From a bacterium (GTDB lineage Bacteria; Bacillota; Bacilli; Lactobacillales; Streptococcaceae), in assembly GCA_905221085.1 (NCBI GenBank), contig CAJNBT010000002.1:62001-126000 (forward strand): 64,000 nucleotides of DNA, written 5' to 3'. The notes beneath the pieces were generated by a model. It did no database searches and had not been told where the DNA came from. It saw only the letters and a list, made by a program, of their open reading frames with translations. Shown here piece after piece: positions 57,977-64,000 of this stretch. Position numbers and translations under genes: made by a program. Within the stretch, counting starts at the first letter, position 1, and every line of letters begins with the position of its first letter.

Positions 57977-58081
57977 ATTGGCTCCAATCTCAAAGAATGT
58001 ACTAAATTAAGTATAGCACAGTTGGGGAGAATAAGCTTAAAAAGGAAATAATTCTAGAAAGAAGGATATGGTTTGGATAAG

Positions 58082-58112
58082 AAAAATAAGCCCCGAATGA
58101 GTTCGAGGCTTA
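58082..58112 (-). terminator. Terminator of the amidase gene
   Basis: Stem TAAGCC (58087-58092) / GGCTTA (58107-58112) plus CGAA/TTCG. On the minus strand it is followed by TTTTTC. Confidence 0.78.
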
Positions 58113-58119
58113 GACTGCT

Positions 58120-59553
58120 TTAATTCCCTGCGTAATATTTTTGGATTCCCTTGATAATTCCTTCAACTAGTTTATCTTGGTAGTCACTGCTGCGGATTTT
58201 TTGGTTTTCTTCTGGATTATCCATATATCCCATTTCTAGCAAAACAGCTGGTTTAGCTGTTTCGCGAAGAACAGCAAAGGTTGCTTGCAAGAGGCCAGCA
58301 TCCCTAGCTCCAGTTTCAGCTAGCAGTGAAGAATGGATATCAGCTGCGAGACGATTACTTTCACTTATCCGTTCAGGATTGTTGTGCCAATCCTTGTTAA
58401 TCTTGCTAGGGAAACCAGGTTCATCCTTGTAAGAATAGGTCTGGATACCTAGATTAACGGTTGTATCATTTCCTTTTGCATTGAAATGAAGGCTAATGAA
58501 AAAGTCAGCATTGGTCTTGTTGACCATACGAGAACGTTCGGTAATAAAATCAACGTCTATATCACTGTCTCGAGAGGTAAGAACGGTGTAGCCTAGGCCT
58601 TCTAATCGTTTACGTAATTTACGGTAAACTTGTAGGTTCAATTCTTTCTCAGCTATGCCATAATAATAAGCACCGCGATCCTTACCACCGTGTCCTGGAT
58701 CTAAAAAGATTGTTTTTGAGTAGTGTCCTTTTTTGAAATCTTGTGCCACTTCACGAAGCCATTTTCCATTTCCTTGGAAGAGCTGGTTTTTGCCATCCAC
58801 TGCATAGGTTCCTGTGACATACACACCATCGTCCTTAAGATAGTACCAAGCTTGATAGTCTGGGTCATAAATCCATTCCTTATGGGCCATGTAGCCACCA
58901 GATTTAAGATAGTAGGAACCAATCCATTGTTTTTGGGCATAGCGTCCACCAGCTTTGAGATAAAACCAACTAGAGTAGTTTTGGTCGTAGACCCATTCCT
59001 TATCTGCCATAGCACCGCTGGATTTGAGGTAGTAATCGCCCTTCCAGACATTGGCCAACATTCTACCGTAGCCATCAAAAACATACCACTTGCCATTGAT
59101 TTGGCTCCATTGGTTGGATAAATATTTACCTGAGCCATTGATATAGTACCAATTATTTCCCATCTGATACCAGCTATTTTCAAGCAAATAGCCACGACTA
59201 TCAAAGAGATAACCATTATAGAGAGTATCTGTAAATTTGACCCCAGTTTGACTATAAAAAGTCCACTTGTTCCCTTCTTTTACCCAGCCAGTCTGTATAG
59301 GTTGATTGGGTTTGGTTTCCTTAGAAAGAGATGGCTTGCTTTCTTGCTCACTTGAACTAGCTACACTTGACGAAGTTTCTGTACTAGCTTGTGAACTGCT
59401 AGCAGAAGTATTTGTAGAATTGCTTGTTGAGCTACTGGTTGAACTAGTCATAGGGTTAGTAGTAGAATGACTTGTGTCATCAGCCAAAACCACTTGGCTG
59501 GATAAGCCAAGCACAGCCAAAGCTAAAAGTGTCAGTCTTTTGTGTGATTTCAT
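58120..59553 (-). CDS. Secreted N-acetylmuramoyl-L-alanine amidase with choline-binding-like repeats
   Basis: 477 residues. Signal peptide 1-24 (cut after VVLA), a Ser/Thr-rich linker (about 25-85), then seven or so aromatic repeats of the cell-wall-binding type (about 89-265: GWVKEGNKWTFY, NSWYQMGNNWYYING and others, the later ones like those of LytB). The C-terminal Amidase_3 domain (about 278-475) has zinc ligands His288 (DPGHGG), Glu302 and His356 (SLHFNA) and the catalytic Glu440 (LLEMGYMDN). It should bind choline on teichoic acid and cleave the MurNAc-L-Ala bond. The well-known pneumococcal LytA uses the unrelated Amidase_2 fold, and I do not expect a gene at this place in pneumococci. 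Confidence 0.88.
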   Translation of the reverse strand: MKSHKRLTLLALAVLGLSSQVVLADDTSHSTTNPMTSSTSSSTSNSTNTSASSSQASTETSSSVASSSEQESKPSLSKETKPNQPIQTGWVKEGNKWTFYSQTGVKFTDTLYNGYLFDSRGYLLENSWYQMGNNWYYINGSGKYLSNQWSQINGKWYVFDGYGRMLANVWKGDYYLKSSGAMADKEWVYDQNYSSWFYLKAGGRYAQKQWIGSYYLKSGGYMAHKEWIYDPDYQAWYYLKDDGVYVTGTYAVDGKNQLFQGNGKWLREVAQDFKKGHYSKTIFLDPGHGGKDRGAYYYGIAEKELNLQVYRKLRKRLEGLGYTVLTSRDSDIDVDFITERSRMVNKTNADFFISLHFNAKGNDTTVNLGIQTYSYKDEPGFPSKINKDWHNNPERISESNRLAADIHSSLLAETGARDAGLLQATFAVLRETAKPAVLLEMGYMDNPEENQKIRSSDYQDKLVEGIIKGIQKYYAGN

Positions 59554-59616
59554 ATGATTTGCCTTTCTAGAGAGATGAAAATTTAGTAATTATCGTAAAA
59601 AACTGTCCTTATTACC

Positions 59617-59622
59617 ATTATA
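59617..59622 (-). promoter_or_regulatory. -10 element of the amidase gene
   Basis: Minus strand TATAAT (59617-59622), about 64 bp before the start codon; no good -35 at 17 bp. The 328-bp gap 59554-59881 holds only this and the relA promoter. Confidence 0.5.
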
Positions 59623-59828
59623 CACTAAAAAAGTTAGAAAATTACTAAAATATCAAAACTTTTCTTATTGAAAAAGGAAGAATATATTTTCATTTCACTA
59701 ACTTTTAACGCAGTCAATATCCAAACAAAGTTAGATGAAGAGCTAGATAAATTTGTTGTTTTAGTGTGAATCTTATGTTATCCTCCTTCCTAACAAACTG
59801 AATAAGCTTTAGAATCCTCTTTTTCTAG

Positions 59829-59857
59829 TTTTCATATTATTAAAAAAGTGATAAAAT
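59829..59857 (+). promoter_or_regulatory. Promoter of relA
   Basis: TTTTCA (59829-59834), 17-bp spacer, TAAAAT (59852-59857) with TGA just before it (extended -10). Confidence 0.58.
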
Positions 59858-59881
59858 GGTAGGAAGAATTGGAGAGTAGAG

Positions 59882-62104
59882 ATGCCAAAAGAAGTGAATT
59901 TAACAGGCGAAGAAGTTGTCGCTTTAACCAAAGAATATTTAACGGAAGAGGATGTTGCATTTGTACATAAAGCCTTGGTCTATGCTGTTGAATGCCACAG
60001 TGGTCAATACCGCAAATCAGGCGAGCCTTATATCATTCACCCTATCCAAGTGGCAGGTATTTTAGCCAAACTCAAACTAGATGCCGTAACGGTTGCCTGT
60101 GGTTTCTTGCATGATGTGGTAGAAGATACAGATGCGACCTTGGACGATTTGGAAAGAGAGTTTGGTCCTGATGTTCGCGTGATTGTCGATGGGGTTACTA
60201 AGCTTGGTAAGGTCGAGTACAAATCTATCGAGGAGCAATTAGCGGAAAACCATCGCAAGATGCTCATGGCCATGTCTGAGGACATCCGTGTTATCTTGGT
60301 TAAACTGTCTGATCGCTTGCACAATATGCGGACCTTAAAACATCTTAGAAAAGACAAGCAGGAGCGTATTTCCAAAGAAACTATGGAAATCTATGCCCCA
60401 CTTGCCCACCGTCTGGGGATTTCCAGTGTCAAATGGGAATTGGAAGACTTATCTTTCCGTTATCTCAACCCGACAGAGTTTTACAAGATTACCCATATGA
60501 TGAAGGAAAAACGTAGAGAGCGTGAAGCCTTGGTGGATGAGGTAGTCACAAAATTAGAAAACTATACGACAGATCGTCACTTGAAAGGGAAGATTTATGG
60601 TCGTCCCAAGCATATTTACTCGATTTTCCGAAAAATGCAGGATAAGAGAAAACGTTTTGAGGAAATCTATGACCTGATTGCCATTCGTTGTATTTTGGAT
60701 ACCCAAAGTGATGTTTATGCCATGCTTGGTTACGTGCATGAACTTTGGAAACCCATGCCTGGTCGCTTTAAAGATTATATCGCTAATCGCAAGGCCAATG
60801 GTTACCAGTCTATCCATACGACAGTTTATGGGCCAAAAGGGCCGATCGAATTCCAGATTCGAACTAAAGCCATGCACGAGGTGGCTGAGTACGGGGTTGC
60901 GGCTCACTGGGCTTATAAGAAAGGCGTTAAGGGGCAGGTCAACAGCAAAGAATCAGCTATTGGGATGAACTGGATCAAGGAAATGATGGAGCTCCAAGAC
61001 CAGGCTGATGATGCCAAGGAATTTGTTGATTCTGTTAAGGAAAACTATCTGGCTGAGGAGATTTACGTCTTTACTCCAGATGGAGCTGTCCGTTCCCTTC
61101 CAAAAGATTCAGGACCGATTGACTTTGCCTATGAAATCCATACTAAAGTTGGTGAAAAAGCGACGGGTGCCAAGGTCAATGGCCGTATGGTTCCGCTGAC
61201 AACCAAGCTCAAGACAGGAGATCAGGTTGAAATTGTCACCAACCCCAACTCCTTTGGACCTAGCCGTGACTGGCTCAATATGGTCAAGACCAGCAAGGCC
61301 CGCAACAAAATTCGTCAGTTCTTTAAAAACCAAGATAAGGAATTGTCTGTAAACAAGGGTCGTGAAATGCTGATGGCCCAGTTCCAAGAAAATGGCTATG
61401 TGGCCAATAAATTCATGGATAAGCGTCACATGGACCAAGTTCTGCAAAAGACCAGCTACAAGACAGAAGAATCCCTCTTTGCGGCCATTGGTTTTGGAGA
61501 AATCGGTGCTATTACCGTCTTTAACCGTCTGACTGAAAAGGAACGCCGTGAGGAAGAACGTGCCAAGGCCAAGGCGGAGGCAGAAGAACTTGTAAAAGGT
61601 GGCGAAGTCAAGGTTGAAAACAAAGAAACCCTCAAGGTCAAGCATGAGGGTGGTGTGGTTATTGAAGGTGCCTCAGGTCTTCTAGTGCGGATTGCCAAGT
61701 GTTGTAATCCTGTTCCTGGTGACGATATTGTCGGCTACATTACCAAGGGTCGTGGTGTGGCTATTCACCGTGTGGACTGTATGAACCTGCGCGCCCAAGA
61801 AAACTACGAGCAACGTCTCCTTGATGTGGAATGGGAAGACCAGTACTCAAACTCAAATAAGGAGTATATGGCCCATATCGATATCTATGGTCTCAACCGT
61901 ACAGGACTGTTGAACGATGTATTGCAAGTTCTTTCAAACACAACTAAGAATATCTCAACAGTCAACGCTCAACCAACCAAGGATATGAAGTTTGCTAATA
62001 TCCATGTGTCCTTTGGCATTGCTAACCTCTCGACGCTGACTACGGTCGTGGATAAGATTAAGAGTGTGCCAGAAGTTTACTCTGTCAAACGAACCAACGG
62101 CTAA
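59882..62104 (+). CDS. relA: Bifunctional (p)ppGpp synthetase/hydrolase (RSH)
   Basis: Makes and degrades the alarmone (p)ppGpp in the stringent response. 740 residues: HD hydrolase domain (about 25-180; [26 protein letters not shown]), synthetase domain (about 235-350; [13 protein letters not shown] and GYQSIHTTV), TGS domain (about 385-445; [22 protein letters not shown]) and C-terminal ACT domain (from about 660). Both catalytic domains look intact, so this is the long Rel-type enzyme. dtd follows after 29 bases, the usual pair. Confidence 0.97.
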   Translation: MPKEVNLTGEEVVALTKEYLTEEDVAFVHKALVYAVECHSGQYRKSGEPYIIHPIQVAGILAKLKLDAVTVACGFLHDVVEDTDATLDDLEREFGPDVRVIVDGVTKLGKVEYKSIEEQLAENHRKMLMAMSEDIRVILVKLSDRLHNMRTLKHLRKDKQERISKETMEIYAPLAHRLGISSVKWELEDLSFRYLNPTEFYKITHMMKEKRREREALVDEVVTKLENYTTDRHLKGKIYGRPKHIYSIFRKMQDKRKRFEEIYDLIAIRCILDTQSDVYAMLGYVHELWKPMPGRFKDYIANRKANGYQSIHTTVYGPKGPIEFQIRTKAMHEVAEYGVAAHWAYKKGVKGQVNSKESAIGMNWIKEMMELQDQADDAKEFVDSVKENYLAEEIYVFTPDGAVRSLPKDSGPIDFAYEIHTKVGEKATGAKVNGRMVPLTTKLKTGDQVEIVTNPNSFGPSRDWLNMVKTSKARNKIRQFFKNQDKELSVNKGREMLMAQFQENGYVANKFMDKRHMDQVLQKTSYKTEESLFAAIGFGEIGAITVFNRLTEKERREEERAKAKAEAEELVKGGEVKVENKETLKVKHEGGVVIEGASGLLVRIAKCCNPVPGDDIVGYITKGRGVAIHRVDCMNLRAQENYEQRLLDVEWEDQYSNSNKEYMAHIDIYGLNRTGLLNDVLQVLSNTTKNISTVNAQPTKDMKFANIHVSFGIANLSTLTTVVDKIKSVPEVYSVKRTNG

Positions 62105-62133
62105 TTATCCTAGCTCTTACTAGAAAGGCTATT

Positions 62134-62577
62134 ATGAAAATCATTATCCAACGGGTTAAAAAAGCCCAAGTTAGTATCGAAGGTCAGATTCATGGAAAAA
62201 TCAATCAGGGGCTCTTATTGCTGGTTGGTGTTGGACCAGAGGACCAAGAGGAAGATTTGGACTATGCTGTGAGAAAGCTTGTCAATATGCGGATTTTTTC
62301 AGACGCAGAAGGCAAGATGAACCTGTCTGTCAAAGATATTGAAGGAGAAATCCTCTCTATTTCTCAGTTTACCCTCTTTGCGGATACCAAGAAAGGCAAT
62401 CGTCCAGCCTTTACAGGGGCAGCCAAGCCTGATATGGCATCAGACTTCTATGACGATTTCAATCAAAAATTAGCACAAGAAGTGCCCGTTCAGACAGGCA
62501 TCTTTGGAGCAGATATGCAGGTTGAGCTGGTCAATGACGGACCAGTTACCATTATCCTAGATACTAAAAATAGATAA
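62134..62577 (+). CDS. dtd: D-aminoacyl-tRNA deacylase
   Basis: Removes D-amino acids (and Gly from tRNA-Ala) wrongly attached to tRNA. 147 residues with [16 protein letters not shown] at the start, the catalytic-site [15 protein letters not shown] and the C-terminal [12 protein letters not shown] (Gly-cisPro equivalent loop). It lies behind relA with an AGAAAGG site. Confidence 0.95.
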   Translation: MKIIIQRVKKAQVSIEGQIHGKINQGLLLLVGVGPEDQEEDLDYAVRKLVNMRIFSDAEGKMNLSVKDIEGEILSISQFTLFADTKKGNRPAFTGAAKPDMASDFYDDFNQKLAQEVPVQTGIFGADMQVELVNDGPVTIILDTKNR

Positions 62578-62582
62578 GAAAG

Positions 62583-62608
62583 ACCAAGCCCGGACGGCTT
62601 GGTTTTTC
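62583..62608 (+). terminator. Intrinsic terminator of relA-dtd
   Basis: ACCAAGCC (62583-62590), CGGAC loop, GGCTTGGT (62596-62603), then TTTTC. Confidence 0.88.
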
Positions 62609-62615
62609 TCATCTA

Positions 62616-63029
62616 TCATAAAATACTCCAAAATGCAATCTGTTCCTGATAGGCCTTGGGGAAATCTTGTTTCAGGCTTTGGCAGGTGCAATAGGAAGGG
62701 ATAAGGTGGCCTAGGATTAGGAGAGTGCCCTGAAGGAAAAGTGGTATACCACTTAAACATATCAAGGAGAGAATGATCAGGCTATCCCATAGAAGGATTT
62801 GTAAGGCAAAGCGCCAGAATCTCGGTCTAATCTGGGAATAGAGTTGGCTAAAGTGGTCACAAAGTTGGTTAGAAAGATAGGTCGATAGTACAGGATGAAA
62901 GAAGATGAGCCAACCGCTATAAATCAAAATCCAATCCCAAGTAAGTCCCTCTTTAAATGTCAAAAATGCCAGCATGATTCCATCAATGACAAGGAGCTCA
63001 ATGGTCTTGGTGTAGATGATTTTTTTCAT
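62616..63029 (-). CDS. Small integral membrane protein, unknown function (copy A)
   Basis: 137 residues with four hydrophobic helices (about 8-27, 32-50, 73-95 and 98-115) and a conserved-looking end QDFPKAYQEQIAFWSIL. An AAGGAGG site precedes the start. The neighbour at 63048-63461 has the same length, helix pattern and a similar end (ENYPDFYNKHISLWECL), so the two are old tandem duplicates, probably one operon (18 bp apart). I do not recognise the family. Confidence 0.7.
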   Translation of the reverse strand: MKKIIYTKTIELLVIDGIMLAFLTFKEGLTWDWILIYSGWLIFFHPVLSTYLSNQLCDHFSQLYSQIRPRFWRFALQILLWDSLIILSLICLSGIPLFLQGTLLILGHLIPSYCTCQSLKQDFPKAYQEQIAFWSIL

Positions 63030-63047
63030 GCTAAGACCTCCTTTTCC

Positions 63048-63461
63048 TTAGAGACATTCCCACAAAGAGATATGTTTGTTGTAAAAGTCAGGATAGTTTT
63101 CTCTTAGGTAGTCCGCTGTCCTATAATAAAAAGTAGAATGGCAAGCAGTGATGATTGGCATAAGAGAGTAAAAACGCTGAGAACTAACGAAGGCTAAAAG
63201 GACAAAAAATAGAAAATCAATGGAGAGAATCCCTAAATAGTAGAAGCGAATCTTTTTATTGATTTGAGGATAAATCTCAGCGAATTGATGTTTGAGTCGG
63301 TTGACCAAGCGAAATAGCAGGAGTCCCTGAGCAAGGAGGAAAATAAAACCAGAGAGCAAGAGCCATTCTAAAGCTGTCTCGGGTCTAGTGCTAAAAAATG
63401 CAAATAGTAGCAAATCGCTGACTGCGATTGCTACAAAATGGATTCTAAAGAGATTTTTCAT
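63048..63461 (-). CDS. Small integral membrane protein, unknown function (copy B)
   Basis: 137 residues and four hydrophobic helices (about 8-25, 33-52, 72-93 and 97-112), ending ENYPDFYNKHISLWECL. Shares with copy A the central (Q/H)F(S/A)(Q/E)(L/I)Y(S/P)QI motif and the C-terminal pattern. GGAGGTCATCTT lies ahead of the ATG. It is the first gene of the pair. The members have drifted far enough apart that different partners or roles are possible. Confidence 0.7.
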   Translation of the reverse strand: MKNLFRIHFVAIAVSDLLLFAFFSTRPETALEWLLLSGFIFLLAQGLLLFRLVNRLKHQFAEIYPQINKKIRFYYLGILSIDFLFFVLLAFVSSQRFYSLMPIITACHSTFYYRTADYLRENYPDFYNKHISLWECL

Positions 63462-63580
63462 AAGATGACCTCCCTCTTTTATCTAGCTTCATTCTACTCC
63501 AAAAGAATGGGAGTTACAAGTAAAATGATAAAAAATTTTAGTAAGGAGATTCTGTTAGATTTCTTTATTTGATTTCCCTC

Positions 63581-64000
63581 TTATTGTTCCACCTCTTCAT
63601 CATTCCATACAAACAAAGCTCCGATTGCATTGAGGATATAAAAGATATATTTTCCGATATTGGCAAAGTTTCCTTGAATGCCAGCCTTTGTCAGCTGAAC
63701 GAAATTGTAAATCAACCAAAAGCCCCACTGAGTTGTCAGTTTTAATGCGTTCAAAGCATTGGCAATGAGGGACAGTGCAAAGGCAATAGTTGTCACGTAG
63801 GCAAGGAGATTCATCTTTCCTCCATAGCCGATATAGTTGGTCACAAAGGCAAAGAGAAAGGCGATGATTGAAATAATGATGGCCGCCAATTTCACCTGTT
63901 TTTGGCTCATTTGATTGAGTCTGCCTTCTTGCGAGGCTTCCCATTTCTTAATTGCAAAGGTATAAATGAGGAAGGTGACAGGATAGGTGATAATGGCCGC
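63581..64000 (-). CDS. PnuC-like nicotinamide riboside/mononucleotide transporter, 5'-truncated by the window edge
   Basis: C-terminal 139 residues of a membrane protein whose frame stays open to base 64000, so the start lies beyond the window. Several helices are visible, including LIYTFAIKKWEASQEG at the left edge and the PnuC-like YVTTIAFALSLIANALNALKL and QWGFWLIYNFVQL, where the Trp/Asn contact the substrate in the family. An internal ATG at 63908-63910 (minus strand) is not the true start. Role: uptake of an NAD precursor, inferred from family likeness. Confidence 0.72.
   Translation of the reverse strand, partial: AAIITYPVTFLIYTFAIKKWEASQEGRLNQMSQKQVKLAAIIISIIAFLFAFVTNYIGYGGKMNLLAYVTTIAFALSLIANALNALKLTTQWGFWLIYNFVQLTKAGIQGNFANIGKYIFYILNAIGALFVWNDEEVEQ

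Overview
The window is AT-rich Gram-positive chromosomal DNA. Its gene content and order match the mitis group of Streptococcus, very close to S. pneumoniae and probably S. mitis or a near relative. Evidence for this is the order secA-aroF/aroG-acpS-alr-recG, a sialic-acid locus ahead of pbp2B-recR-ddl-murF, the ftsA-ftsZ-ylmEFGH-divIVA-ileS run, gpmA, psaBCA-tpx-pepO and relA-dtd, together with five BOX-type intergenic repeats and many extended -10 (TGn) promoters. The species call is inference from remembered synteny; no search was run. No rRNA, tRNA, CRISPR array, insertion sequence or prophage was seen.

Layout. 1-8020: 3' part of secA, two tandem DAHP synthases, acpS, alr, recG. 8021-10092: a possible 20-residue peptide, a hotdog-fold thioesterase and a CE7 acetyl esterase. 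10093-14144: a long leader and a 1162-residue LPXTG surface protein carrying two complete trypsin-like protease domains and 37-residue repeats, at the place where pneumococci are expected to have sialidase genes. 14145-22684: a sialic-acid utilisation regulon (nanE, satABC, YhcH-type protein, YesL-type membrane protein, N-acetylneuraminate lyase, ROK kinase, RpiR-type regulator). It has two promoters with the same layout of two upstream boxes, a cre-like site and a -35/-10 pair. 22892-29618: pbp2B, recR, ddl, murF, a NUDIX hydrolase and a YwaF-type membrane protein. 29838-38698: the distal division cluster from ftsA to divIVA, then a T-box-controlled ileS.

38699-46899: a nucleotidyltransferase-like protein, gpmA, a cytoplasmic GH95 alpha-fucosidase whose stop codon lies inside a BOX element, and a two-gene ABC exporter. 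47097-51737 is the least ordinary stretch. It holds a PlcR/TprA-type regulator, divergent from a Phr-type signal peptide gene ending in a sequence almost identical to the pneumococcal PhrA pheromone but without a usable start codon. Next come about 350 bp of decayed DNA, a lactococcin-972-type 'immunity' membrane protein with its ATPase, and a frameshifted small gene. I read it as a peptide-signalled bacteriocin locus that is partly broken. 51809-57020: tpx, the psaBCA manganese transporter under a PsaR-type operator, and pepO. 57347-64000: a metallo-beta-lactamase-fold hydrolase, a secreted amidase with choline-binding-like repeats, relA, dtd, two related small membrane proteins and the 3' part of a PnuC-like transporter.

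How the parts relate. Many genes concern the envelope: peptidoglycan precursors (alr, ddl, murF), synthesis (pbp2B), division (ftsA to divIVA), protein export (secA) and hydrolysis (the amidase). A second theme is use of host glycans: acetyl esterase, sialic-acid import and breakdown to GlcNAc-6-P, and GH95 fucosidase, with a cre-like site at both sialic-acid promoters. No sialidase is present here, so in this window the pathway can only use free sialic acid unless a sialidase lies elsewhere.
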